Of a stretch of DNA of 64,000 nt, positions 32,487-45,196 are shown one piece after another. The stretch lies in contig JAIVFH010000056.1 in the NCBI GenBank assembly GCA_025765595.1, positions 1 through 64,000 of the forward strand, written 5' to 3'. Position numbers and translations under genes: made by a program. Source of the stretch: Obelidium mucronatum (lineage: Eukaryota > Chytridiomycota > Chytridiomycetes > Chytridiales > Chytriomycetaceae). Position 1 is the stretch's first letter, and each line of letters begins with the position of its first letter. The notes under the pieces were generated by a model. That model did not search any database. It was not told where the DNA came from and saw only the letters and a program-made list of their open reading frames with translations.

Positions 32487-33740
32487 TACAATGCTCAATT
32501 TGTTAGCCGGACCTCGCGAGCCGCTAACAGGCCGCTTAGCTGGGCAACCTGCGTGCGAGCGGCTAACCAGTGGAAAGCCAGCTGCGTCTCAGTTAGTTCA
32601 CAGGCCGCAAGCCAGTTGACAGCCAGTGGAGAGCCAGTTGAAAGCTAGTCCTTACTTTATTTCAAAAAAGGTAAGAAACAATGAGCAGAAAAGTTTTAAA
32701 ACCATAACATATGTATTTAAAGTAATAAACAAAATCCAAAGCACCAACAATAAACAAAAACAAAAAAAGGATGCGCGAAGTCGAAAATAACAAAATATTG
32801 AAGAAACAATAAATAAAAAAAACCCCAATCAGCGCTTTGCCTTCTTGCTTGCGCTTCCTTCCTGAAGCGGCTCCCGCCAATACGCCTTCTTGACAAGTTG
32901 GTTGTTTTCAAAGGCCCAAACCACCGTGTTCGTCTCTGGCTTGCGCTGATGGCCGCTTTGCCCAGCCTTGTAGAAGTGCAGGTGGTGGAACACTTGGATG
33001 AAACTGCCGGAATAGGCTTGCAACACAACTGGTAGTGTCCCCATAGCCGGACCTTTGTTCCATTGAATTTAACATAAATGAAATTGTGCTTGAATAGTGG
33101 GACTTGCTTTGCAACGCATCCATCTGTCATTAAAAAAATAAAATGGAAGACTACAATAGAAAACAAAGGAAAAATTTAGACTAGAGTTCACTATTGTTTG
33201 CAAGTTTGTCTGTGCTGAATTAATATTCCAGCAAATTGGAGCGGCACCAGGTCTTACTGTGACAACAGCACAAAAAGCAGAGAGAAAGAGAAAGCCCTTT
33301 CATTATCTGCTTTTTATCTGCAATTCAAGCATTGTCTTTTTATGTAACTGATGCCTTGATGTATTTAGGAGAGAGAGTGTGTGTATGGCATAGCGGCAGT
33401 TCCGCAGCACGGCAATGTTGCAGACAGAACAGCAGACAAGAAGCAAGAGAGAAAGAGAAAGCCCTTTCATCATCTGATTTTCATCATTTTGAGCATCTGT
33501 TTTAATAGAGGTGGCAGAAGTGAATGGCTGGCAATGCGGCAAACCAACTACTGGTATAAAATACCAGGTGGTGATTCTATTTGAAATTTTGATTGCAAAT
33601 GAGTATAAATCAAATGTAAATTTTTCTCTTCGCAAAAAAAACTGACGAATACAAAAAATCACTCTTCTATCACCTCCCCTACGAGGAATTTTTGACTAGA
33701 GTAATCCAAGCTTCTTGTTTTGCCTCTTCAACCATAAACT
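32487..33740. other. Spacer: GC-rich repeats and a broken ORF
   Basis: Bases 32505-32645 are degenerate repeats of GAGCCGCTAACAGGCCGCTT type, echoed at 37900-38080. A minus-strand frame at about 33120-32830 reads as two overlapping pieces (KFNGTKVRLWG, then VWAFENNQLVKKAYW) with one frameshift; family unknown. A 30 bp AGAGAGAAAGAGAAAGCCC block is repeated near 33280 and 33448. Confidence 0.4.
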
Positions 33741-33743
33741 CCT

Positions 33744-35540
33744 CTATTTGAGATTTGCTGATTTTATCCCATTACCATTCGCTATTGCCTTCAAAAGAGA
33801 TAGGCGTTGACTTTTACGTGCCTTCTTGGCTGAAGTTGAATGTAATGTGGTTTGGGGACAGTCCGGGTCCTCAGTTTCAGATCCATTAGGGACTTCAGAC
33901 AATGCTGCACGACTTCCAATGCCTGGTGGCTTGGGCTTTGGTAATAGCTTGCGTTTTGAAATTCTGGTTCGGCTTCGAGAACCGTCCTTGTGATGAGAAC
34001 GAACAGCGGGAACAGTGTTGTCCAACGCAGCAGCATATCTTATACTGAATGCACGAGCACGAGTCTTCCCGGAATGTCATGTTGGTTTACAAGTATCGTC
34101 TGTAGCATCAAGGCGTCTTGTGTTCCATTTGCTGATATCCTTGGCGTAAACAAAGTTGGCAGCTGTTGTTAACTTCAAGCCTTTTGGAACGTAACCCAGC
34201 TTGCTCTGCTCTGATTTAGGCGATCCAGTACTGCCTGGTAGTCATTGATACTTAAACTATGCGCAGTGTTGCACGCAACACAAGATGTTGATGTATTCAC
34301 TCTTCCAGTTGCCAAAGGTCCCTCTTCAAGACGAAAAAGAGAGAAAACTTTCTCAACAGTGTCAGTAGAGCAGCCTCAATGATTCAAAACAGTAATGAGA
34401 GAGTCTGGAGAGTTTCCAGGTTGTTCCTCAATCTCATTCATCAACAAGAGAGCAGCTTCCAAATGGATAATGCATTCACAGCTTGGTTGTAGGGAATACC
34501 GGCTCTGCCGCTTTCTTTCCCCAGCTTCTTGGATGGGGCCACATTGAAAAGGACTGGTAAGAACTTGACAGATATTTTTTAAGTATGATCAAAATTGGAG
34601 AAACAACTTACCAGAACACGCAGCAACCCAAGGAAATCCTCTATAAGTTTGACGCGCTCCAAATCAGTCAGCCCCTTCTTGTCCATAGCCTCACTACATC
34701 TTCGAAACTTCTGGGTGACCTCAGCTTCTTTTGTCCAACCATTTGTTCTGAGCCAAGCTTTGTTTTTGACAACGCAAAGAGCGTAAGCATCTTCAACCCG
34801 TTGCTTATCTTGGTTAAACCAATCCAAGTTGAATTCAGTTGCCCCAGACTCTGCCAGATTAACCCACGCCTCCTTTTTAATCTGTGTACCAACACCATTT
34901 TCCGATATTGAGGTTGTCAAACATTTCATGAGGTGAATCCAACCATACAAATCAATTTCGAAAAGGTTTGAATCTAATGTACTCGCTTCTGGCTGGTACA
35001 TATGAGTAAAAAAGTCTATTCCACGCACATCAAAGGCCACCAAAGACAAGTTGAATTTGATTCGTTGACACCACTCTGTCAATTCTTCAGCATTAAGTGC
35101 ATCAAGCCCTGCGACTATCTATAGATACCACTGAATCAAAACGCTTTCCCCAGACAGGATACCCCTCTTGGTCAAGAAAGCTGCACTCTTCCACTCCTTG
35201 ACAGTCTCTCTCCAGAACTTCAGTGGAGTATATAGTGGCGCAAATGTCAGCCAAAAATAAATTTGCAAGATGGATCTTATTCTTCCTCCATGACCCTGCA
35301 TCCAATCGTTTTCGCAATTCAGCCGATAGTCACTCAGGCGCCAAATGACATGGCTTTCCCGATGACTTGACTTGTGACATTGAGGTGATAAACTCCTTCC
35401 AATTGCAGGTGATGAAGTCAAGCTTCCACTGTCTACAATCACATATACTCATAGAAGTAAGTGGTTGCCTTGGCAACCCATTCCATTGCGTCACGATAAA
35501 CTTGCACTGCAGACGTTGCACAAGATTATCTTGTTCCATA
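33744..35540 (-). pseudogene. Relic of the 5.9 kb transposon's transposase
   Basis: Disconnected fragments align in order with the gene at 8037-13073: IDFFTHMYQPEAS with LYGWIHLMKC (compare IDFINYLSQPEAN, LYDWTHCYKR), AWVNLAESGATEFNLDW (AWVTLAERGTNPIFTLGW), EAMDKKGLTDLERV (EAMHNNGLTDLERA), and VRSHHKDGSRSRT (VRSHHNRHHK). Stops and frameshifts occur between fragments, and no TIRs were found. The identity to the other gene is moderate, so this is an old, separate insertion of the same family. Confidence 0.7.
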
Positions 35541-35639
35541 TATATTTAAAGAATGATTCCCCAATCTGGCCTGGGAAAAGGCCCGCACACAATGGAGCTC
35601 AGAGACCAGGTTCTTTTTCAAATTCGCAAAAAAAAGATC

Positions 35640-36550
35640 ATCCAGAGGATGCAAGAAGTGAGTGACATTGGCAGGGAAATAATAACCCTCTAAGATTATC
35701 ATGAAGAAGCACTGGGGTCAAACCCAGGTACAATTTCGAAAAATACTCCTTAAAGACTGCCAAAACAGGCACCCACTGCTCTTCAGATATGTAACCAGTT
35801 TTACTGTAGACAAAGTACATTGGAGTGGTATCTTGACTCCGTAGTCGCGCAGTTTCAGTTGTCAGTTCAAGGTTTCCATATTTGGTTGGAATGACCAAAA
35901 TGTCAACCACACCAACACCAGAGGCCATAACAAAGGGAATATAGCTGGCCATAGGACCACGTTCACCTTGATAGACATTTGGACGGTTAATGGACGTGCT
36001 CACAAGAAAGGAACCCTGGTTTTTCGAGTTTGATGCGCATTTCATCGACATTGACAAGATTTCCCATTCTCGTCCATCCAATCCTTGAACAGTTTTACCC
36101 AGACTTTCACCTCAATTTCTGTAGCTGGTTTTGATGCGGGAGGATGTTAGAGCTTTGACGGCTCGTTGGGTAATTCGCTTTTGGTGGCGGCCCAAGAAAC
36201 CATTTAGCCATTTGTTTGGATTCCAATCTCCTGGTCCTCGGATTTCAAGGTAACTATTTGGCGCAATGGGCTGTGGGACAAGGATCGGGACTACAAAAAG
36301 GCAACAAACACAAGCTCATCATGGTCTGAGAACAATTGCTTGCCGTGGACTCGATCAGGATGCTTGTCGATTTGCCGATAGATTTCGCGTGCAGCCTCGG
36401 CGGTAATACCATGGTTGGCAGCCACTTGCTCGGCAGCTTGGCATTGGGGTATTGACTGGTTCATCAAGGCACTGATTTCTTGAAAAACTTGGGAAGCAGT
36501 GTCTTGGTCATGACAAGAGCTACTGGATTTCGATTGCTTTCTTCTCATTA
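35640..36550 (-). pseudogene. pogo/Tc5-like DDE transposase relic
   Basis: The N-terminal part has a helix-turn-helix-like stretch (AAEQVAANHGITAEAAREIYRQ). Further on, WNPNKWLNGFLGRHQKR resembles the Trp-rich CENP-B/Tc5 DNA-binding module. The catalytic core follows: NVDEMRIKLEKPGF (first Asp) and, about 110 residues on, VLLHDNL (second Asp). At least two frameshifts or stops separate the pieces. The order of domains fits the pogo branch of Tc1/mariner; the exact family is inference. Confidence 0.55.
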
Positions 36551-36589
36551 TTTGTTAGCTATGATGAAATCATTTTTTTGGGTTGGAAA

Positions 36590-37063
36590 AAAAAGATCAC
36601 TCAGTGCAACTGACAAGTTTTGGAAGATACAAGACCTCTTTACGCTTCTCACTGGGCTATTTGAGAGGAGCTGGTCCCTTGGGCGAATATATCTGTTGAT
36701 GAAAGTCTACTTCTCTGGAAGGGCAACCACTCCCTACAACGCTACATTCCTTCCAAAGCTGACAAGTGAGGTTTCAAGCTCTTCATCCTTGCATGCGTGG
36801 TGACTGGGTTTGTGTATAGATTCATGGTTGATGAAGGCGCCAAAAACCGCTATCCAATCTCCCCAAAGCTGGCTGCTACTAGCGTGATGGATGATTTACA
36901 GGTTCCAGGAAAGATTGTTCTCGCCCTGGTTGAGCCAGTTTTAAATATGGGTCACTGCCTGGTGACAGACAATTGGTACACTTATATTGTTTTGTTTCTT
37001 TACCTACTTCAGAATGGAACGCACTGGGGGATGCGCAAACTGAGAAAAATTCTGAAACAATAA
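36590..37063 (+). pseudogene. piggyBac-like transposase fragment
   Basis: In one frame, NISVDESLLLWKGNHSLQ and RYIPSKADK match the first catalytic Asp region of piggyBac transposases. After one in-frame stop, KLFILACVVTGFVYRF and VTDNWYTYIVLFLYLL (second Asp) follow. Both the N-terminus and the C-terminal Cys-rich domain are missing. No TTAA-flanked ends were found. Confidence 0.6.
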
Positions 37064-37139
37064 TGAAAAAAGTGTTAAAATTTATCCAAGCCCTATGCAT
37101 TCCCCCAACTTGTTGTCCTCTCCCACACCTTTTGCTTAA

Positions 37140-37926
37140 CCCACACCTTTTTTGATGTCCCAGCTTCAAACCCCATCACAGGAAGATTTCCCCATGCTCT
37201 TGGCAATTAAAATCAACAGCTTCAGGTAGTGTCATGACATACTTGAAGACTTCAGTGCCAGGATCGTTGGTGAAGTATGAGAAAATAGCATTGGTGGCCT
37301 GGTCCTTCAGAGAATCGTGACCAGGAGGCAGGAATGACTGGGGATTTGTTTCCGCCAGTTGAATGTAGTACTACAAGGTCTTTCCATCACTGGAGATTGC
37401 AGTGCCGAACAGAGTGTCGTCAACAATATGTAAATAAACAATTAGCTTCATCAAGCCAGTGTTCTCATCCTTAAAACAAATCAGCTCATGAAGTCAAAGA
37501 TCACTTGTAAAAGCCTTTGCGGCTTTAACAATGGGCTTGGTGTAAACCAAGCTTTGGACTTTGGACCGGAGTGCCGCTGGCCGCAGGTTTGACCAGCCGT
37601 TTGTTCTCATTGCCTTCATCATCATCATTGTCATCAGGGTCACTGGCGGCACTTAGCTGCATTGGCTCCACACCGTTGAGAGGGTCCCATTCTTCGAAGA
37701 AAATAAAACAAATAAGGGTTTCCAGACTTAGAAAAGAAATGAAGACACTCACGTGGCTCTTCAGCCAAGTGTTGTCGTACCATTTTAATCTTGCGATTGA
37801 GCGTGCATGGTTTGAAGAGCCGCAGTTGCGGAATGGCATCTTTGACTGGCTTCCTAGTAAGTAAATTGACCCATCCCTTTCAGGAAGCGAGCCAGACCTC
37901 ACGAGTCGCAATACCGGTCGCGTCAC
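37140..37926 (-). pseudogene. Unknown broken gene
   Basis: The minus-strand reading has an intron-like break at about 37695-37755 joining AEEP to EWDPLNGVEPMQLSAASDP, an Asp-rich stretch (DPDDNDDDEGNE), then ELICFKDENTGLMKLIVYLHIVDDTLFG and AETNPQSFLPPGHDSL, with several stops between. I do not recognise the family. It may belong to a transposon of the spacer. Confidence 0.35.
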
Positions 37927-38760
37927 GAGCCGCTCACGGGCCGCTTGCGACCTGTTGACGAGCCTGTTGACGAGCCGCTAGCGGGCCGCTTGCAACCTGT
38001 GCCACGGCCTGTGAGCAGGCCGCTCTGTACCTTTTTATGTGGGGAACGAGCCACAAGCCACTGGTTCACAGGCCGCTACCCCCCAACCATCACTAAAACT
38101 CAAGAATAAGTCACAAAAATTGTATAAAATAAGGAAAACAGCTGTTTATTATAAATAAATAATTATCTAAATGGATAGTAAACAAATACACATTGCTCAA
38201 CCCAGAGCTTGCAAAACTGATTCCCGTATCTTCCAATTGTAATCTGTGGCATTGCAATTGACGTTGAAGGTAACCGCTTTCTGCAAACTTTCCTGGTTAT
38301 TCGTCACTGCCCAGCTCGCTGCTCCCATTCCATCTGCCAGAATCAGCCGGATTCTCCACTTTCTAGTATCTGTTGCAAAAAGGCTAAAAGTAAAACAAGC
38401 AAACAAGAAGATGGAAAGGACGAGGCAGGCAAAAGTGGGACCAAAGAGAAAGTGATATCACCAAGTACAGAAGCGCATGCAATAAAGGAAAACCCTCTGA
38501 CACAATTAAGGGATTTTTTCTTGCCAATACATTCGACCTACAGCGCTGTGTTGACTGTGACTGGCTGCTTTGCCCCACCAGGCTGAACGCAAACCTATTA
38601 AAACTGAATTAGAAAGAAGACACGCATTCTGGACTGCAACAAACAAGAAAAATAAAAACAAACAACCAACATGACCTTCATAGATATAGCAAGAGCTGCA
38701 GTTGGGCTGGCCGACGAGTTGCAGAAGATTGGTGCAGGATTTTGTAAGGAAAGTAAAGAA
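37927..38760. other. Spacer: GC-rich repeats, small ORF
   Basis: Bases 37900-38080 hold GAGCCGCT / GGGCCGCTTG repeats like those at 32505-32645, in the same orientation. A minus-strand frame at 38406-38200 (RKWRIRLILADGMGAASWAV) is possibly an exon; its family is unknown. Confidence 0.35.
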
Positions 38761-39358
38761 GTTTGCATCTTCTGGCTGACTTGCATTCCGCTGCATTGTT
38801 ATTGCACTCATCATGAGGAGAGACACGCAACTGTTTCTTCCTGATGAAACCCATGGGACAAAGGGGTTATCCCCTCCATCGTCACACCGAGGGCACGGCC
38901 AAAAGCGAGGAGTATTCAAATTGCCATTGGCAGTTTACTTAAAGTTTTGAAGCGCTTGTTAACATCACAACTATGACAGCGAATCAGAGAGACGCTCCAG
39001 CAAGTATACTGACTCACCACAACATCAAACTGACATCCTCTGTCAAAGTGCAGACACACTCAATCCATTCCTCTTCTTCTGAATCAGTGTCACTGTCATT
39101 GTCCTGGCCAATGGTGTCACTGGCTGCACTCATGTCACTTCCCTCTCCAAGAGGCACTCGCTCTTTGTCAGATCCATTGTTGTCCCAGTCTCCAATGGTC
39201 ATTTGTGGTGACAGTCCATAGTTGTCAATAGCATTGCCAATCTCAAGGCTACCCTAAAGACTTAAGCAGAAGCTCACAGAAAGTTGACAGATGCTGACAA
39301 TTCAGAAGGTGAGTTAACACCACTTGACAATGCACCTGAAGGGTCTGAAGCTGATTGA

Positions 39359-39814
39359 GATGATGAGATTGGAGATGTTGATGGTGGAGAAAATGAGCTT
39401 GATGCTAAAGAGGAAGAAGAGAAGGAGGAGGAGGAGGGAGAGGAGAAGGAGGAGGGGGAGGAGGAGGAAGAGGAGGTACCAGTCCAGCAAAGAAAGAAGG
39501 TTCAAACAACGGTGATTGAAGATGATGATGATAAAATTGAGGTGGTGGAGCCTGTAGTACACAGAAAGAAGCGTAGTGTGGAGAACATAGTTGAGGAGGA
39601 AGATGAAGTTGAGGATGATGAGGATGTGTTGGATGATGAAGAAGAAGTTCAGGCTCATCCCAAAAAGAAGCAACGTGCCATCAACCTTTTGAGCAGCAAT
39701 GCAGAAGAAGAAGCAGAGATGAAAAAGATGGTGTCTGTTAAATGTATGTTTCAGAATCATGGAGCTGAACGCTGTGGAAATTTTTCGGGCTTATGCTGGA
39801 GTCTTCTTTGCTGA
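39359..39814 (+). pseudogene. Acidic Glu/Asp-rich protein fragment, copy 2
   Basis: Mirror copy of 31433-31888, apparently identical, including the in-frame TGA just upstream (39355-39358). The shared stop shows that it was already broken before the duplication. Confidence 0.5.
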
Positions 39815-39946
39815 TTTGGAATTCCAAAGAGTAAGTTTTTATTTTAGTACAGATTGCAAAACCGTATTTTGAGTTTGAGCAATGAAGAACAAAACACAGC
39901 ACATTTCTTACGCTCCCTTGACATCTTGATGGTCATGGTCATAGAT

Positions 39947-40020
39947 TGCTCCATACAGGGATCAAACCTGTGACCTTGGCGTTATTAGCACCATGCTCTA
40001 ACAAACTGAGCTAATGGAGG
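39947..40020 (-). tRNA. tRNA-Ile(AAU), copy 2
   Basis: Same 74 nt sequence as 31227-31300 on the other strand, with the same acceptor mismatch. It was duplicated with the arm. Confidence 0.8.
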
Positions 40021-40098
40021 ACAGGGTTAGGGTTTCATGCTGTCATATAGGATTGTTACTTCTATTTATACTTACTGAGCATGTCCAAGATAGGATGC

Positions 40099-40372
40099 TG
40101 TCATAATCGGTAGGTGATACAGCACCGGACGATCACAGCCGCTAGATGTTGTATGGCTAAGAGGCAGCTTAGTGGTGGACGTCGCTTGCACACAAGCTTA
40201 CATCCGCAGAAGCGACAAGGGTGAAGTATCTCGCACGTGGACACTTCTCCGCATGTTCGTCCCTTTTCCGGTGAAGGACATTTCCTCCTATTTATACCTT
40301 CAGAATTCTGAAACACAGGGGTGTTTCCTAAGAACTCTAAGGCCATGCTCCGCACGCCTACAGATTCTAACA
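40099..40372 (-). repeat. Copia 3' LTR, minus copy
   Basis: 274 bp, mirror of 30875-31148, again with 78 bp between its end and the tRNA-Ile 5' end. Confidence 0.9.
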
Positions 40373-40476
40373 CTCCCCCAGTTCTGAACAATAAACCGGA
40401 CTTTATTTAAATAGACTTCAATTAAAGCTGCCTGTCTAGATAAACTCCCCCGATACAACATCCGAGCAAACTATGG

Positions 40477-43400
40477 TCAACAACCATCTAACTGTTTCTC
40501 AGTCGCTTCTCCATGGAGAACACGTAAATATGTCATACCAGTACGTCTTCGATGACCGACAAAGATTTGGCAGACCAACGGCTTGGTTCCAATATCAGAA
40601 TCGTTCAAAGGGCCGGGAACGTGATTGCAATCAATCACACCTTTTTCGTAGAATTCCCGCACCTTCCAATACCTTCCGTTCATCCACTTGCTAGCTTCAG
40701 TTCTTTTGTTCTCGCGCACTCGCTCAACAAAAGCTGTATTGTCTGTCACTGAACATAGCCAAGGGCGTTGTCACATCAATATTCAAATCTTTGCACAAGT
40801 CCAACAGGTAAGGAACTTCCAGAGATCCTTGATAGAAAGCAACATGTTCAGCTGCAGTTTGATCCACAGTAACAAGTCCTTGCTTACAAGACCTCCACGA
40901 CACCGGAGATTTTCCCATAAACTTGAAAATCCAACAGGTTTGAGCTTTCCTGCTTGCACTGTCCGGTTCAGACGCGTCCGTTAATTCAACGAAATGGATC
41001 TGCTTTGGAACGGGATTTGGCACACGGAAATATACAATGCCCAAATCGTAAGTATGCTTCACATATTTCAGAATATGTTTGGCACCCTTCCAATGACGCA
41101 GAGTTGGCTTCGCGAGCGCACGTGCCCACAAGCTTACACGTAACGACATGTCCAATCGACTTACAACACAGGGATACATGATACTACCAATTAGCGCATT
41201 GTAGTCATACTTTGACGCATCCAAGGGTTGCTCATCATCTTTTTGAACAGAATAATCAGCGCTAGTCTCCATGGGGTAGTGATCCCACTACACTTCTCCA
41301 TCTTGAATCGTTTCAAGATACGCTCCATGTACTTTGCCTGATGCATGAAGATATAACTTTGATCTGACGCATACTCTAGTTCAAGTCCCAAATGGTATTC
41401 ATAACGGCCCTGATACTTGACGTCAACTTTTGACTTCAACGCAGCGACAATTGACTCCACAATTGATTCGTGACAGACAATCAGAATATCATCAACATAA
41501 AACGCGACCCATATCGTAAATCCATCAACGACTTTGACGAATAAACAAGGATCCGCGAATGTTTGCAAGAAACCAAGTTCGACAAGGATTGAGCATAACT
41601 TGCGATACCAAAGTAAACCAGCTTGCTTCAAGCCGTATAAACCTTTGAGTAAACGCCAAATTACTCCTTTCTACTTGTAACTCGGGGGCAGTCAAACATA
41701 GACTATCACGTCCAGAACTCCATTCAAATACGCACCCACAGCATCTGCTAGGAATAGACCAAGTCCAAACCAGGCAGCTGTCGCTATCAAGAACCGTAAT
41801 GTGGTCAGTTTGATTACCGGGGAATACCTCTCAACAAAATTGACCCCATATTTCTGGTAATCGCCTCGCACTACTTCGCGCATCTTGAACTTCTCCACCT
41901 TACCCTCTGGCAAATCTTTCCCGTTCTTCACAGCGTAGATTTTCTGAGTAGGGAGTATCTCCGTTCCAGAAGGCACGTCACGCTCAAGCATTTCATTGTG
42001 TGTACTATGATTTGCTATATTCGCGTACTCCGCGCCTTCTGCATCCAACCATTCTTTAACATTCCCCGTCAAGTATACATCTTTATGTCTTAAGGGAATC
42101 TTCCCATCCCAATCCAAGCCTGTACTCAGTAGCATTTGGGAACTTACTTGACGCATTCAAGCAATATATACAAGAGTCGCCGGGTATTCTTACTAACTCA
42201 AATCGGATCTCTTCCTTTGATTACCTCTGCCTGACAGAACATAGCATGATAGCCTAGGTTCTCGGGAGAGTCCTCGTAATCCGATGAAGAATCCTCGTCT
42301 ACTTCCTGAGAATCTTTGCTTTCGCTACCTGATTCCTCAGCATATCCTTTGCACGTTTACGTCGCGACTGACGGATAATGCTAGGACTCTCACTTCGTGT
42401 CGGGCTATCAGAATCTCCCTCCCCCTGTTCTTCAGGCAGGTTGACTTCTAATAAACTTCATTTGCGCAGATTTACCGCTTGAGCTAACGTATCGTCTAAC
42501 TCCGAGCGAAAATCCCTTTCTCCTTCTGCAGTAAGGACTTCCTGAGCTTCCTCCGGCAATTGCAACTCAGTAATCTTGTCTTTGATGCGTCCGGTCTTAG
42601 ACTTCAACTTTGGAAATCTTGGAATCTGTGAAAACTCAGCATTCCATGATCGTTGATGCATCTTATAATCGACGGAATGTGATGTCCAACGTAAATCTTT
42701 GTAGCTACATCCGCTGACAATTCTCCCTTCTTGCCCTTCTTGAAGACAGGCACAAGAACTTTACACCCAAAGACTCAGTGATGACCTATCTCAGGTTTTA
42801 TGCCATAATAGCACAAGAACAAACTTTCCATATCATTGTGCTGGTTTGGCCATAAATAACGTAAATCGTTAGCGATGATGGCTGTGTATCCCCAGAGCTC
42901 TTTGGAGAACAACGCGTGAATATGAATTGTCCGAGACATATTCTTCACATGACCAATAGTCTGCTCAGCAACTGCATCCATGTGTGGATAATCCACCACA
43001 ATGGTCTCAACCGTAATCCCTCTAACTTCGCAGATTTCTATGAAGCGATTGTAGGTTGCAATTTCCCGTTGTCCATCCGCAAAACCCGAACTGGTCTTTG
43101 CACGGTCTGATCAATTAAAGCCATCACTACCAGTAGTTCGGCTAAGGCATGCGACTTGCGTTGAAGTAACCTTAAGAAGGAGAAACGCGAGAAATCATCC
43201 ACGACAATTAGAAAATAATGGTACATCTGACCGTTATAATAGAATCCGTCCGCGAATTTGCCTGTAACATCGGCATGTAACATTTCGCCTGGGCCAGTTG
43301 CCTTGATTACAGTCCAACCGACTCTGAACCAACTTTGGCCAACTTAAATTTCCCAGCAACACACGACTCGCATTGATGCTTGTCGTCAATCACGATCGAC

Positions 43401-43895
43401 TTAGACTGGTCTGAATTAAGTGAACCACGATAAATCATGGCCATCAAGTACTTTGTGTTTGGGTGACCGAATCTTTGGTGAATCAGACGCGAATCAACCT
43501 TGATCGTCACCGCGTTTGCGAAAACTCGATTAACAACCTCGAATTGCAACATCTTCAAACCAGAAGGTGCCAATTTCACGTTGAATAAGACTTGACGCAT
43601 CTTCTTGTCAAAGAAAAACGCTCCGCTCAAGTCCACCTTATATTCCCAATCGCGATTGTTAGCAAGTATATCAACATTGGCAAATAAGGTAGTAGTACAA
43701 TCCACAGAATAAATTGCATCTTGAATTGTAATCCTATGCCCATTTATGATGAAATGAACAACGCCTTGTACCCGTCAGGCAAGTGCCTTTCTTTGTGACG
43801 CCAATGTTGATCGATACCTCCTTGAAGGATTCAAACCAATCTGCATTCGGAATCAGCGTCTTGTTGCATCCAGGATCCAAGATCCCTTCGTAGAG
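40477..43895 (-). pseudogene. Copia pol, frameshifted (minus copy)
   Basis: Mirror of 27362-30770. It has the same stops and the same RNase H insertion as the plus copy, so both were dead before duplication. Unlike the plus copy it keeps the 10 bp (encoding part of YPHMDAVAEQ) in the integrase core near 42980. Two amino-acid differences were noticed (Val for Ala near 43585, Arg for Gln near 43092). Confidence 0.85.
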
Positions 43896-44032
43896 TTGTG
43901 ACATTTTTTTCAAAGTCTCTTAACAATACAATGGAAAACAACAATGCGATTTTACTTAAAAGCAACAACAAAACAACCCAATCACAAACAACCAGAAAAA
44001 CTGAATTTTGAGAAGAAAAGAACAATAAACAT

Positions 44033-45196
44033 TCAAGCGTTTCTGAGAATTCCATTCCCAGGCGTCCAACCGACATGTTTAGGTTCGATTCCAACATCAT
44101 TTTTTGCCATGTTTGACTGAATTGCGGGAGTCCCCTTGGGTTTTTCTCCTCCCCCGCTGGTTTTAAAACGTTTCTTCTTTTGAGGACACGAAGAACTGAA
44201 GTGATCAGTATCACCGCATTCCCAACAAGAACCGCATTCCCACTCTGGGTTTTGAAATCCAGAACAGTCATCGCACTTCGGAAACTTTCGTTGTTTCAAA
44301 GCCACTTTCTGTGATTTCTTAGCGTTCTTCTGTTGTCGGGAGCCCATACTTTGCTGCTTTCTATCAGCATGGCGCGTGGTCGTGACCTTTGCGACTGGAG
44401 CTTTACGTTTGTTTGCTTCAACGTAACTGTCCCACAAATCCACCATTTTCTGCTCCAACTCTTCGATGGACAGATATTCCTGGACTTTGAGGGCCATCAC
44501 CGCTTGAGCAAATCGATGATCCAACCGCAAGCGCACCTTCTTTTGTGAGTCGAATCCCAAATGAAGAGTTTCACCCAAAGAGGTGCACTTATCTTCAACG
44601 TCGCGAATCTCCTTGATATAAGCCTTATACGCGTCCACAACCAAACTATCCATCTTGCGATTAGCAGGGTCCTTCATACGTTGAAGTTCTGCCCATAACT
44701 CAGCAGGAGTGGCAAACCTGGAATAGGAAATTTGCATTGACCTTGTCAATCCACTTCTGATGGCTTGCATAGTTGTCTGAACCGCATCAGCATTGTCCTT
44801 TGCGTGGCAATCTAGAGTCTGCCAGATCTTATCCAACTGTTCGAACTGCTGGTAGACTGCTTTCCACTCTTTGATCGTCTGAGCTGATGGGATTTCATCC
44901 CCTTCAACAGCTTCCGCGTCTTCGTCATTGTTGTCGCCATGGTCATCCGACTCTTCTTTGGCAACAGACACTATAGTTTTCCCACTTTCGTCTGGTAACA
45001 ATGCGAGTTTCTGCAACAACGCCTCCGGCGGGTTCGGTTGAACACGTTTGTTTACGAATGGGACAAACTTTGCGTCCAGAGTTCTTTTGTTCAACTGACC
45101 TATCTCTGTCAACGTCAGACGTTTCCATACTGGATAGTTAGTTTCACTCAAGAGGATGCGCTTATTCTCTGGCTTTGCGTCTTGGTCTTTTGACAT
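44033..45196 (-). CDS. Copia gag (minus copy)
   Basis: 387 aa, the same protein as 26061-27224, with the same CCHC knuckle and intact frame. The start is the ATG at 45194-45196. No 5' LTR lies upstream, so it has no element promoter. Confidence 0.85.
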   Translation of the reverse strand: MSKDQDAKPENKRILLSETNYPVWKRLTLTEIGQLNKRTLDAKFVPFVNKRVQPNPPEALLQKLALLPDESGKTIVSVAKEESDDHGDNNDEDAEAVEGDEIPSAQTIKEWKAVYQQFEQLDKIWQTLDCHAKDNADAVQTTMQAIRSGLTRSMQISYSRFATPAELWAELQRMKDPANRKMDSLVVDAYKAYIKEIRDVEDKCTSLGETLHLGFDSQKKVRLRLDHRFAQAVMALKVQEYLSIEELEQKMVDLWDSYVEANKRKAPVAKVTTTRHADRKQQSMGSRQQKNAKKSQKVALKQRKFPKCDDCSGFQNPEWECGSCWECGDTDHFSSSCPQKKKRFKTSGGGEKPKGTPAIQSNMAKNDVGIEPKHVGWTPGNGILRNA

